64,000 bases of DNA, taken from NCBI RefSeq assembly GCF_020525925.1, contig NZ_CP084876.1, positions 3,472,001 to 3,536,000 on the forward strand, in the 5' to 3' direction. Origin of the DNA: Klebsiella quasipneumoniae subsp. quasipneumoniae. Lineage in GTDB: Bacteria > Pseudomonadota > Gammaproteobacteria > Enterobacterales > Enterobacteriaceae. Shown piece by piece: positions 10,204 to 20,122 of this stretch (its first letter is position 1; each line of letters starts with the position of its first letter). Both the position numbers and the translations under genes were made by a program. The notes under the pieces were generated by a model, which was given only the letters and a program-made list of their open reading frames with translations, had not been told where the DNA came from and ran no database searches.

Positions 10204-10944
10204 ATGTCAGTTATTGGTCGCATTCACTCCTTTGAATCCTGTGGCACCGTTGATGGCCCGGGCATCCGCTTTATTACCTTTTTCCAGGGCTGCCTGATGC
10301 GCTGCCTGTACTGCCATAACCGTGACACCTGGGATACCCACGGCGGCAAAGAAATCACCGTTGAAGAGTTAATGAAAGAGGTAGTGACCTATCGTCACTT
10401 TATGAATGCTTCCGGCGGCGGCGTCACCGCATCGGGCGGCGAAGCGATCCTGCAGGCGGAGTTTGTTCGCGACTGGTTCCGCGCCTGTAAGAAGGAAGGT
10501 ATTCATACCTGTCTCGATACCAATGGCTTTGTTCGTCGCTACGATCCCGTTATCGACGAACTGCTGGAGGTAACAGACCTGGTGATGCTGGATCTCAAGC
10601 AGATGAACGATGAGATTCACCAGAACCTGGTCGGCGTCTCTAACCATCGTACGCTGGAATTCGCCCAGTATCTGGCGAAGAAGAATATCAATGTCTGGAT
10701 CCGCTACGTGGTGGTTCCGGGCTGGTCAGACGATGATGATTCCGCGCACCGCCTGGGCGAATTTACCCGCGATATGGGCAATGTCGAAAAAATCGAGCTG
10801 CTGCCCTACCATGAGCTGGGCAAACACAAATGGGTAGCGATGGGCGAAGAGTACAAGCTGGACGGCGTCCATCCGCCGAAGAAAGAGACCATGGAGCGAG
10901 TCAAAGGCATCCTTGAGCAATATGGGCACAAAGTGATGTACTAA
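10204..10944 (+). CDS. pflA: Pyruvate formate-lyase activating enzyme
   Basis: PflA is a radical SAM enzyme that abstracts a hydrogen from the PflB glycine to create the active radical. The 246-residue product carries the CxxxCxxC iron-sulfur motif as Cys30, Cys34 and Cys37 (CLMRCLYC). [11 protein letters not shown] segment follows, part of SAM binding. I chose ATG 10204; the open frame extends 48 bp upstream, but the family starts at MSVIGRIHS. It is separated from pflB by 191 bp containing the pflB terminator. Confidence 0.96.
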   Translation: MSVIGRIHSFESCGTVDGPGIRFITFFQGCLMRCLYCHNRDTWDTHGGKEITVEELMKEVVTYRHFMNASGGGVTASGGEAILQAEFVRDWFRACKKEGIHTCLDTNGFVRRYDPVIDELLEVTDLVMLDLKQMNDEIHQNLVGVSNHRTLEFAQYLAKKNINVWIRYVVVPGWSDDDDSAHRLGEFTRDMGNVEKIELLPYHELGKHKWVAMGEEYKLDGVHPPKKETMERVKGILEQYGHKVMY

Positions 10945-11071
10945 TCCCGCCCGGGCCGGTGATGCGCTTATGCCGGCCTGCAACGGCGTGGGAAGCTGTT
11001 ACCGTCCAGCCCGTTGCATTATTATGCAAAACGGCTCTACTGCAGTAAGCACAGGCTATTAAAACGGATGA

Positions 11072-11091
11072 CGCGCAGCATGCGCTGCGCG
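11072..11091. repeat. Short GC-rich inverted repeat downstream of ycaD
   Basis: CGCGCAGC and GCTGCGCG form an 8-bp stem around ATGC, just past the ycaD stop. The minus strand continues to a TTTT four bases further on, so it may end the ycaD transcript. It could also help end pflA transcripts arriving from the other side. Confidence 0.4.
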
Positions 11092-11099
11092 CTACAGGG

Positions 11100-12248
11100 T
11101 CAGGCGTGCGCCACCGGCGTTGGATGATGCCCGGCTTTACGCAGCAGGGTCAGCAGATAGATAAACGACACGCTGGCGATCATAATAAACAGCAGGTTAT
11201 CCGAGAAGTTCTGCATCAGCATCGCCGTCAGCGTCGGGCCCAGCAGGCTGCCGATGGTATAGCTCATCAACAGCGCCTGGTTCATTGCCACCAGCTGATG
11301 GTGCTCCACTTTTTCACAGGCCCAGGCCATCGCCACCGGATAGAGGGTAAAGCCCGAAGCGCCCAACACAAACAGCGCCGGCGCCATCGCCGCCTGGCTG
11401 AGCATCGCCATACATCCCAGAATCACCACAAAAACCTGCACCCGCAGCACCAGCAGGCGACCGTAGCGGTCTGCCAAGCGCCCTACCGGCCACTGGCCGA
11501 GGATCCCGGCGCTAACCATCACCGCCATCCAGAAGCCAATGCCGCCGTCGCTGACGCCCTGATGGTTCAGCCACAGCGGCATCAGACCATACAGCGAGCC
11601 GAGGACAATCCCTGAGATAATGCAGCCATTGACCCCATGGCGCGCCTGGCGCAGCTTCAGCATCGGCCAGATACGTACCGTTTCATGCGGCTCTTCGGCC
11701 TGCCCCATGATGCGGGTAAACAGCAGCGGCAGGATCGCCGCCAGCGCCAGACCCGTCACCCACGGCAATACGCTCATTAAATCGGTGGGGAGTTTACTGA
11801 CCATCAGCTGGCCCAGTACGGTACCGACGTAATAGACCATCATGTACGCCGCCAGCAGACGACCGCGGCTGCGTGAAGTGCCGCTGCAGACCAGCGCGCT
11901 TTCCACCACCACCCAAATCATCGCGCAGCCTACGCCGGCGATAAAACGCCAGCTCAGCCACGTCCAGAAGCCCACGGTGATCCCCAGCCCTACGCAGCCG
12001 ACGGCGAATATTAACGACGCGAGATAATAGCTGCGGTTAAACCCCAGGCGCTTGATCACCCAGCCGGCAAGCAACGTACCGGCCAGATTGCCGGTAAAAT
12101 AGGATGACCCCACCATGCCGACCTGCCAGGTTGGCATATTTTCATGGGCGAGCCAGAGCGGGACGAGCGTATTCAGCACCGCTATCGCCAGGGTCAGTAA
12201 AAGCAGGCCACAGAGCAGCATTTGCACTGGCCGGGTGTAGATGGTCAT
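11100..12248 (-). CDS. ycaD: YcaD, major facilitator superfamily transporter
   Basis: The 382-residue product is an inner-membrane MFS protein with about twelve hydrophobic segments, collinear with E. coli YcaD. Its substrate is not known. I chose ATG 12248 (MTIYTRPVQ); an upstream Met (12290) would add 14 hydrophilic residues not seen in the family. The characteristic inter-helix motif GRLADRYGR lies in the second half. The gene sits between pflA and dmsC. The E. coli neighbours ycaC, ycaM, ycaN and ycaK, as I recall them, are absent here. Confidence 0.88.
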   Translation of the reverse strand: MTIYTRPVQMLLCGLLLLTLAIAVLNTLVPLWLAHENMPTWQVGMVGSSYFTGNLAGTLLAGWVIKRLGFNRSYYLASLIFAVGCVGLGITVGFWTWLSWRFIAGVGCAMIWVVVESALVCSGTSRSRGRLLAAYMMVYYVGTVLGQLMVSKLPTDLMSVLPWVTGLALAAILPLLFTRIMGQAEEPHETVRIWPMLKLRQARHGVNGCIISGIVLGSLYGLMPLWLNHQGVSDGGIGFWMAVMVSAGILGQWPVGRLADRYGRLLVLRVQVFVVILGCMAMLSQAAMAPALFVLGASGFTLYPVAMAWACEKVEHHQLVAMNQALLMSYTIGSLLGPTLTAMLMQNFSDNLLFIMIASVSFIYLLTLLRKAGHHPTPVAHA

Positions 12249-12483
12249 GGGTAAAAACCGTGAGGAATGTTCAGATCGCGAGCGCATCATGCCACCGCTA
12301 AAAACATTGTCAATCCACCTGAAATCAGGCCTGACGCGGTTTTGCCGGGCACGATAGAAGTTTTTTATCCACAGAACGGATAAAGATGAGGCAACAGATA
12401 ATACGCTGTTGTTTTTCTTAATTTATTAATAAATCTCGCTGTTAATTTCAGTCGAAAAATTTCATCTATCGACAGCACGTTTT

Positions 12484-12515
12484 CATCATGCCGGCACGCC
12501 TGCGCCGGCATGATG
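12484..12515. repeat. 12-bp perfect inverted repeat downstream of dmsC
   Basis: CATCATGCCGGC and GCCGGCATGATG form a perfect 12-bp stem around an 8-nt loop. It ends 7 bp from the dmsC stop codon. Neither strand has a T run after the stem, so it is not a classical intrinsic terminator. It may protect the dmsABC mRNA 3' end or act as a weak stop. Confidence 0.6.
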
Positions 12516-12522
12516 ACGCTGA

Positions 12523-13386
12523 TTAACTGGCGATAGCCATCCCGACGGTCATATGCAGACCATAGAATACGCCGCGGCCAATCATCTCTCCTGCCAGCAC
12601 CAGAACAAACGCCAGGCCGAGCAGCGAGACCGCAGGCTTGCGGCCGCGGATCTGCGGCACGCACCAGCAGGCCAGGGCCAGCGCCAGCAGCACCACGCGC
12701 CAGGCCATAAGCAGCCCATAATCCGGCACCAGGGCGGAGGCCTGCTGAATTGAGCTGCGGATAGTGGCGAGTTCACTCCCCTGCATCAGGACCACCACGA
12801 TACTCACCAGCAGTGCCAGTAAAGTGACCACCGGCAGCAGGCGCAGCGCCCAACCGTCGACGCCTGCGACGCGCAGCAGCAGGTAGCCCAGCAGCGGGCC
12901 GCCGATAAACAGCGTGAGGAAGAAGCTCAGCGGCGTCCAGACGGTATACCAGGTCGGCACTGTGTCGATGGTGTTATAGACCCGCACCATCATCCAGACG
13001 AAGATCACCCCAAGCGCCATGGTCGCTACCAGCCACAGGCTACGCAGTCCGGCAGGCAGCTTTTTACACACGGCCAGCAGCCAGCCAATCCCGCCGACGG
13101 CGAAGAAGATCGCCCCGCTGGCTATCTCATTACTCAGCGATGAGGCCCCTACGCGATTGAGCGAGTTAAAGGCCCGCAGCGGCGAACCGAGGTGCATTGT
13201 CGAGGCGATAAACCCGATCCCCATCAATACCCACAGGCCGAACATGCTACCCACCACGCGCTGCTCCTGCTCACGGGAAAGCTTGCCCGTCATGAGCGCC
13301 AGCGCCAGGACGATGAAGCCGCCCGCGACGCACTGGCCGAAGACCGTAAAGATCATCAGCGGCCATTCATGCCATCCGTTTCCCAT
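12523..13386 (-). CDS. dmsC: DMSO reductase membrane anchor subunit
   Basis: DmsC anchors the DmsAB catalytic dimer to the periplasmic face of the inner membrane and oxidises menaquinol. The 287-residue product has eight hydrophobic segments and matches E. coli DmsC. The start is the ATG at 13386 (MGNGWHEWPLM), one base after the dmsB stop; a longer open frame would reach into dmsB and is not needed. It is the last gene of dmsABC. Confidence 0.95.
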   Translation of the reverse strand: MGNGWHEWPLMIFTVFGQCVAGGFIVLALALMTGKLSREQEQRVVGSMFGLWVLMGIGFIASTMHLGSPLRAFNSLNRVGASSLSNEIASGAIFFAVGGIGWLLAVCKKLPAGLRSLWLVATMALGVIFVWMMVRVYNTIDTVPTWYTVWTPLSFFLTLFIGGPLLGYLLLRVAGVDGWALRLLPVVTLLALLVSIVVVLMQGSELATIRSSIQQASALVPDYGLLMAWRVVLLALALACWCVPQIRGRKPAVSLLGLAFVLVLAGEMIGRGVFYGLHMTVGMAIAS

Positions 13387-13387
13387 C

Positions 13388-14005
13388 TTACACCTCCTTC
13401 GGGTTTGCCAGGTAACCGGTGGTATCGCCACACGGCCGGGCATTGGCGTTAGGTTTGATCACGATGCTCGGCCGGGTAAAGTGCGCCGAAGGCAACGGCG
13501 CCACCGCCGCCAGCTGGCCGTGCTTAGCGCGCAGTTCGGCAATCGGCCCGAAATCCAGCGCCCGCAGCGGGCAGGACTCGACGCAGATCGGCTTTTTCCC
13601 GTCGGCGACGCGCTCGTGGCAGCCGTCACACTTGGTCATATGGCCTTTGTCGGCGTTATATTGCGGCGCGCCGTAAGGACAAGCCATATGGCAGTAACGG
13701 CAGCCAATGCACACCTCTTCGTTGACCACCACAAAACCGTCTTCGCGCTTGTGCATCGCTCCGCTCGGACAGACCTTGGTGCAGGCCGGATCTTCGCAGT
13801 GGTTACAGGCGATGGAGAGGTAATAGGCGAACACGTTCTGATTCCAGACGCCGTTATCCTCCTGCCAGTCGCCGCCGGCATATTCATAAATGCGGCGGAA
13901 GCTGACATCCGGGGTCAGATTTTTGTAGTCCTTACAGGCCAGTTCGCAGGTCTTGCAACCGGTGCAACGGGCGGAATCAATAAAAAATCCATACTGAGTT
14001 GTCAT
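13388..14005 (-). CDS. dmsB: DMSO reductase iron-sulfur subunit
   Basis: DmsB carries electrons between DmsC and DmsA through four [4Fe-4S] clusters. The 205-residue product shows the expected cysteine groups: CTGCKTCELAC near the N-terminus, CNHCEDPACTKVCP, CIGCRYCHMACP, and CDGCHERV with the later CVESCP. It starts 10 bp after the dmsA stop and is followed directly by dmsC, giving a tight three-gene operon. Confidence 0.96.
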   Translation of the reverse strand: MTTQYGFFIDSARCTGCKTCELACKDYKNLTPDVSFRRIYEYAGGDWQEDNGVWNQNVFAYYLSIACNHCEDPACTKVCPSGAMHKREDGFVVVNEEVCIGCRYCHMACPYGAPQYNADKGHMTKCDGCHERVADGKKPICVESCPLRALDFGPIAELRAKHGQLAAVAPLPSAHFTRPSIVIKPNANARPCGDTTGYLANPKEV

Positions 14006-14015
14006 CGGTTACTCC

Positions 14016-16454
14016 TTACAGCTTCTCAACCTGGACGAGGTTGGTATGCGACGGGTTCCCCTTCGCCAGCGGCGAGGGGCGCTGGGTGGTCAGCACGTTA
14101 ATGCTGCCCGCCTGATCCACGCGCGAGGCGTCCGGGTTATACCAGGCCCCTTCCCCCAGCGCGACCACGCCCGGCATCATGCGCGGGGTCACCTTCGCTT
14201 CGATATGCACTTCCCCACGGTCGTTGAAGATGCGAATGCGATCGCCGTTGGCAATGCCGCGCTGGCGGGCATCGATCGGGTTAATCCACATCTCCTGCCG
14301 ACAGGCAGCCTTCAGTACATCGACGTTGCCGTAGGTTGAATGGACACGCGATTTATAGTGGAAGCCGGTCAGCTGTAGCGGGTATTTCGCCGTCAGCGGA
14401 TCGTTGTAGTTTTCGAAGCCCGGGGTGTAGATCGGTAGCGGATCGATGACATCGCCTTCCGGCAGCTCCCAGGTGGCGGCGATTTTCGCCAGCGCCTGCG
14501 AATAGATTTCAATCTTGCCCGAAGGCGTGGTCAGCGGATTAGCCTGCGGATCCTCGCGGAAGGCTTTATAAGCCACATGGTGCCCTTGCGGATCGCGCTG
14601 CTTATAGATGCCCTGCTGACGGAAGGTGTCGAAATCCGGCAGGTCGGGAATCGCTGTGCGCGACTGCTCATACAGATAGCGCATCCAGCCTTCCTGGGTA
14701 CGGCCTTCGGTAAATTTTTCCTCGACGCCGAGGCGCTTCGCCAGCTCGCTGGTCATCTCATAGATAGTTTTGCATTCGAAACGCGGCTTGATGGCCTGGT
14801 CGGCAAAGATGACGTAGGACATGTTGCCGCAGGAAGCATCCAGCGCGAAATCCATCTGCTCAGAGGCGGTGCAGTCCGGCAGCAGAATATCGGCGTATTT
14901 CGCTGACGAGGTCATATGGCAGTCGATGACCACAATCATCTCGCACTTCTTGTCGTCCTGCAGGATCTCGTGGGTGCGGTTAATCTCTGAGTGCTGGTTG
15001 ATCAGGCAGTTGCCCGCATAGTTCCAGATCATTTTGATCGGCACATCGAGCTTATCTTTGCCACGCACCCCATCGCGCAGGGCAGTCATTTCCGGGCCGC
15101 GCTCAATCGCATCGGTCCACATAAACATTGAGATGCTGGTCTGAACCGGATTCTCCAGCGTCGGCATGCGCTCAAACGGCAGGCTGTAGGAGCCCTCGCG
15201 CGCGCCGCTGTTGCCGCCGTTGATCCCGACGTTACCGGTCAGAATGGCGAGCATCGCGATAGCCCGGGTGGCGATTTCGCCGTTGGCGTGACGCTGCGGC
15301 CCCCAGCCCTGGCTGATATAGGCCGGTTTGGCGCTGGCAATTTCGCGCGCCAGTTTAACAATGCGTTCGCGCGGAATACCGGTTATGGTCGAGGCCCACT
15401 CCGGCGTTTTGGCGATACCGTCGGCGCCCTGGCCAAGTATCCAGGCTTTATAGTGGCCATTGGCCGGGGCATCGGCAGGCAGAGTTTTCTCGTCGTATCC
15501 CACACAGTATTTATCGAGGAACGGCTGATCGACCAGATTCTCGGTGATCATCACCCACGCCAGACCCGATACCAGCGCCGCATCGGTACCGGGGCGAATC
15601 GGGATCCATTCATCTTCGCGTCCGGCGCCGGTGTCGGTATAGCGCGGATCGATAATGATCATCCGGGCATTGGATTTCTGGCGCGCCTGCTCAAGATAGT
15701 AGGTCACCCCGCCGCCGCTCATCCGCGTTTCGCCTGGGTTGTTGCCGAACAGCACCACTAACTGGCTGTTTTCAATATCCGACGGGCTGTTGCCATCCGC
15801 CCAGCCGCCGTAGGTGTAATTCAACCCTGCGGCAATCTGCGCGGATGAATAGTCGCCGTAATGATTGAGATACCCACCGCAGCAGTTCATCAGACGGGCA
15901 ATCAGGGTTTTCCCCGGCGGCCAGGAGCGGGTCAGCGTGCCTCCCAGCGTGCCGGTGCCGTAGTTCAGATAGATGGACTCGTTGCCGTAGTCTTTAATCA
16001 GGCGCTGCGTCGTGCTGGCGATGATATCGAACGCCTCTTCCCAGCTGATTTGCTCGAATTTACCCTCACCGCGTTTGCCTACGCGCTTCATCGGATATTT
16101 CAGCCGATCGGGGTTATAAACCCGGCGGCGCATAGACCGCCCGCGCAGGCAGGCGCGCACCTGATGCAGGCCGTCATAGTTATCGTCACCGGTATTATCG
16201 GTTTCGACGTATTGAATCGCGCCATCCACCACGTGCATGCGCAGCGGGCAGCGGCTACCGCAGTTGACGGTGCAGGCGCTCCAGACCACCTTCTCACTGG
16301 CCGGGGCTGGCGTGTCGGCGGCGTGGGCCATACGGGAAAAGGGTAACGTTAGTGCGTTGCTGGCCAGCGCCAGGCCGCCTATTGCCGTGGTTTTCATCAG
16401 ACCACGGCGGCTTACCTCAGCAGCCAGTAAAGCATCGGGGGCTTTAATTTTCAT
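14016..16454 (-). CDS. dmsA: DMSO reductase catalytic molybdopterin subunit
   Basis: DmsA reduces dimethyl sulfoxide and related S- and N-oxides as an anaerobic electron acceptor. The 812-residue product begins with a twin-arginine signal (SRRGLMK at residues 15-21). The CTVNCGSRCP group and a later CLRGRS form the N-terminal cluster motif. The molybdopterin domains follow and match E. coli closely. I chose ATG 16454; an ATG 12 codons upstream would place extra residues before the Tat motif. An FNR site and -10 box upstream indicate anaerobic control. Confidence 0.96.
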   Translation of the reverse strand: MKIKAPDALLAAEVSRRGLMKTTAIGGLALASNALTLPFSRMAHAADTPAPASEKVVWSACTVNCGSRCPLRMHVVDGAIQYVETDNTGDDNYDGLHQVRACLRGRSMRRRVYNPDRLKYPMKRVGKRGEGKFEQISWEEAFDIIASTTQRLIKDYGNESIYLNYGTGTLGGTLTRSWPPGKTLIARLMNCCGGYLNHYGDYSSAQIAAGLNYTYGGWADGNSPSDIENSQLVVLFGNNPGETRMSGGGVTYYLEQARQKSNARMIIIDPRYTDTGAGREDEWIPIRPGTDAALVSGLAWVMITENLVDQPFLDKYCVGYDEKTLPADAPANGHYKAWILGQGADGIAKTPEWASTITGIPRERIVKLAREIASAKPAYISQGWGPQRHANGEIATRAIAMLAILTGNVGINGGNSGAREGSYSLPFERMPTLENPVQTSISMFMWTDAIERGPEMTALRDGVRGKDKLDVPIKMIWNYAGNCLINQHSEINRTHEILQDDKKCEMIVVIDCHMTSSAKYADILLPDCTASEQMDFALDASCGNMSYVIFADQAIKPRFECKTIYEMTSELAKRLGVEEKFTEGRTQEGWMRYLYEQSRTAIPDLPDFDTFRQQGIYKQRDPQGHHVAYKAFREDPQANPLTTPSGKIEIYSQALAKIAATWELPEGDVIDPLPIYTPGFENYNDPLTAKYPLQLTGFHYKSRVHSTYGNVDVLKAACRQEMWINPIDARQRGIANGDRIRIFNDRGEVHIEAKVTPRMMPGVVALGEGAWYNPDASRVDQAGSINVLTTQRPSPLAKGNPSHTNLVQVEKL

Positions 16455-16552
16455 GGATACTCGCTTTGGTTGCTCACAATAAACTGACAAGCGCTATATA
16501 GTAATATATATAAGGCTTTGAAATATTATTGGTTTTTTATGCTGGTTTAATC

Positions 16553-16601
16553 CAAAGGGAGTATCACTGCATTCGCGGATGGGATTATTGCCCGGTATCA
16601 A
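16553..16601 (-). promoter_or_regulatory. dmsA promoter with FNR site at -41.5
   Basis: The minus strand reads TTGAT-ACCG-GGCAA at 16601-16588, an FNR-type site very like the one at E. coli dmsA. A GATACT -10 box at 16565-16560 implies a start at about 16553, which puts the FNR site exactly at -41.5. The remaining leader to dmsA is about 100 nt. Confidence 0.8.
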
Positions 16602-16611
16602 TAAGGATGTA

Positions 16612-16636
16612 AAAAAAGCGCCCGCAGGCGCTTTTA
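16612..16636 (-). terminator. Terminator downstream of serS
   Basis: AAAAGCGCC and GGCGCTTTT form a stem around CGCA, flanked by A and T runs on both sides, so it can stop transcription in either direction. It ends 17 bp from the serS stop. Confidence 0.85.
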
Positions 16637-16652
16637 AGGGAGAAGGTAAAAA

Positions 16653-17966
<1,314 letters not shown>

Positions 17967-18036
17967 TTAAAAAAAGAATAGTGGCCGCAGACTACGACCA
18001 CGGAAATAGTGTAATAACCTTACCGCAACGCCTCAA

Positions 18037-19380
18037 TTAGCGGTAGCGTTTTATCGGGCTATTTTGATCCTGTTCAGCGAGCCAGGCGAGCTTTTCGCCA
18101 ATTTTGCCCTCAAGCCCCCGGTTTGTCGGGCGATAATAGCGCGTTTGCGCCATTTCCTGCGGGAAGTACTGCTCACCGGCGGCGTAGGCGTTAGGTTCGT
18201 CATGAGCGTAACGATACTCCTGCCCGTAGCCCATCTCTTTCATCAGCTTCGTCGGCGCATTGCGCAGATGCACCGGAACGTCATAGTCCGGACGGTCTCG
18301 CGCGTCGGCCAGCGCCGCTTTAAAGGCGGTGTAGACCGCATTGCTCTTCGGCGCGCAGGCCAGATAGACAATGGCCTGGGCAATCGCCCGCTCGCCTTCC
18401 GCCGGCCCGACGCGGGTAAAGCAGTCCCACGCCGAAATGGCCACCTGCATCGCCCGCGGGTCGGCGTTGCCGACGTCTTCCGAGGCAATCGCCAGACAAC
18501 GGCGGGCAACGTACAGCGGATCGCCCCCGGCGGTGATGATCCGCGCGTACCAGTAGAGCGCCGCGTCCGGCGCGCTCCCGCGCACTGACTTATGCAGGGC
18601 GGAAATCAAATCGTAGAAACGGTCGCCTTTATTATCAAAGCGCGCGCTGCGCTCGCCGGCGATCTCGGTCAGCAGTTCCGCCTTCAGCACCCGCTTGCCC
18701 GCATCATCGCTCTCGGCCATATCGGCCATCATTTCCAGGGTATTCAGCGCCCGCCGCGCATCGCCGTTCACCAGTTCGGCGATGGCCCTGCGGGTCTCAT
18801 CCGGCAAAACGATATCCTGGCCGCCGTAGCCGCGGGTTTTATCGTGCATCGCCTGGTCAAGCACCTGCTCGATATCGTCGGTGGTGAGCGATTTCAGTAA
18901 GTAGACGCGGGCGCGGGAGAGCAGCGCCGAGTTAAGCTCAAAGGAGGGATTTTCGGTGGTCGCGCCAATAAAGGTGATGGTGCCATCTTCAATATGCGGC
19001 AGAAAGGCATCCTGCTGGCTTTTATTGAAGCGATGCACTTCGTCAACAAACAGAATCGTTCGTCGGCCGGCGTTGCGATTCTGCCGCGCGCGCTCAATGG
19101 CCTCGCGGATCTCTTTCACCCCGGAGGTCACCGCCGAGATCCGTTCGACATCGGCGCTGGCATAGCGGGCGATCACTTCCGCCAGGGTAGTCTTGCCGGT
19201 GCCCGGCGGCCCCCAGAGGATCATCGAATGCAGGTGCCCGGCTTCGATCGCCCGCGGCAGGGGTTTGCCCGGCGCCAGCAGGTGCTGCTGGCCAATATAC
19301 TGCGCTAAATTTTCTGGCCGCATGCGAGCGGCCAGAGGTTGAAACGCGTTGTCGGAAAAATCGAGCGACAGATTGCTCAC
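18037..19380 (-). CDS. rarA: RarA, clamp-loader-like AAA+ ATPase
   Basis: RarA (MgsA, YcaJ) acts at stalled replication forks and belongs to the same group as eukaryotic WRNIP1/Mgs1. The 447-residue product has Walker [10 protein letters not shown] at residues 57-65 and Walker [10 protein letters not shown] around residue 115. An AAA+ lid follows, and then a C-terminal tetramerisation region. It starts 8 bp after the lolA stop, so the two genes are co-transcribed; serS follows after about 90 bp. Confidence 0.95.
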   Translation of the reverse strand: MSNLSLDFSDNAFQPLAARMRPENLAQYIGQQHLLAPGKPLPRAIEAGHLHSMILWGPPGTGKTTLAEVIARYASADVERISAVTSGVKEIREAIERARQNRNAGRRTILFVDEVHRFNKSQQDAFLPHIEDGTITFIGATTENPSFELNSALLSRARVYLLKSLTTDDIEQVLDQAMHDKTRGYGGQDIVLPDETRRAIAELVNGDARRALNTLEMMADMAESDDAGKRVLKAELLTEIAGERSARFDNKGDRFYDLISALHKSVRGSAPDAALYWYARIITAGGDPLYVARRCLAIASEDVGNADPRAMQVAISAWDCFTRVGPAEGERAIAQAIVYLACAPKSNAVYTAFKAALADARDRPDYDVPVHLRNAPTKLMKEMGYGQEYRYAHDEPNAYAAGEQYFPQEMAQTRYYRPTNRGLEGKIGEKLAWLAEQDQNSPIKRYR

Positions 19381-19388
19381 TTTCGCCT

Positions 19389-20000
19389 CTACTTACGTTG
19401 ATCGTCCACCGTCACCCCTTTCGGCGGCGTAAAGGTGAACTTAGATGCGTCGACGGCGCCGTTCTGCTGCGATTTCAGCTGATAGCTGCTGCGCTGATCA
19501 TCCTGCTCGACGGCGCTGAACTGATGGATGGTGCCGTCCCGACCGACGTTGATCGTGAACTGCTTCAGGTTGCCGCTGCCGCTTTTCGGCGTCAGCACAA
19601 AATCATCGCCGTTTTGTTTGATATTGTACTGCTGCCAGTCGCTGGACTGGTTGCGGGCAATCAGCATAAACGGCGTGTTGCTGGTGGCGTCTTTCAGCCA
19701 GGTCGCCGTGGCCTGCTCGACGAACGGGTTATAGAACCACAGGGTTTTACCATCCGAAACGAGGACGCTCTCATCCGGCTGGGTCATATGCCAGTTAAAC
19801 AGATTCGGGCGTTTTACCCACAGGTCGCCCTGTCCGTCCTGCACGGCGTTGCCGCTGCCGTCGGTGACTTTTTGCGTGAAGCTGGCATGGAAGCTGCTCA
19901 CTTTATCAAGACGGCTTTTTAAGTCACTGGCCGCATCTGCCCAGACCTGGCTGACGACCATACCAGACAGTAATGCACAGGTGATTGCGAGTTTTTTCAT
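19389..20000 (-). CDS. lolA: Outer-membrane lipoprotein carrier protein LolA
   Basis: LolA is the periplasmic chaperone that accepts lipoproteins from LolCDE and passes them to LolB at the outer membrane. The 203-residue product begins with a Sec signal peptide ([21 protein letters not shown]). The mature domain contains the conserved [18 protein letters not shown] segment. It lies 122 bp after ftsK and 8 bp before rarA, the order seen in E. coli. Confidence 0.96.
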   Translation of the reverse strand: MKKLAITCALLSGMVVSQVWADAASDLKSRLDKVSSFHASFTQKVTDGSGNAVQDGQGDLWVKRPNLFNWHMTQPDESVLVSDGKTLWFYNPFVEQATATWLKDATSNTPFMLIARNQSSDWQQYNIKQNGDDFVLTPKSGSGNLKQFTINVGRDGTIHQFSAVEQDDQRSSYQLKSQQNGAVDASKFTFTPPKGVTVDDQRK

Positions 20001-20122
20001 TGTTCTTCCTTAATGTGCGTCACTCCCGACGCGGGAGCCTCTTCTGCCCCTAATGTAGGACCGCCGACGGCGGCGGGACAGAAGAATTGGCTGATTTTGC
20101 GCTTATTTACCCAACTTTGCAC

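Noticed and set aside
7751..10204. Very long open frame (about 817 codons) on the strand opposite pflB
   Set aside because: It is the mirror of pflB's strongly biased codon use, which rarely places stop triplets on the opposite strand. It has no ribosome-binding site or recognisable domain.
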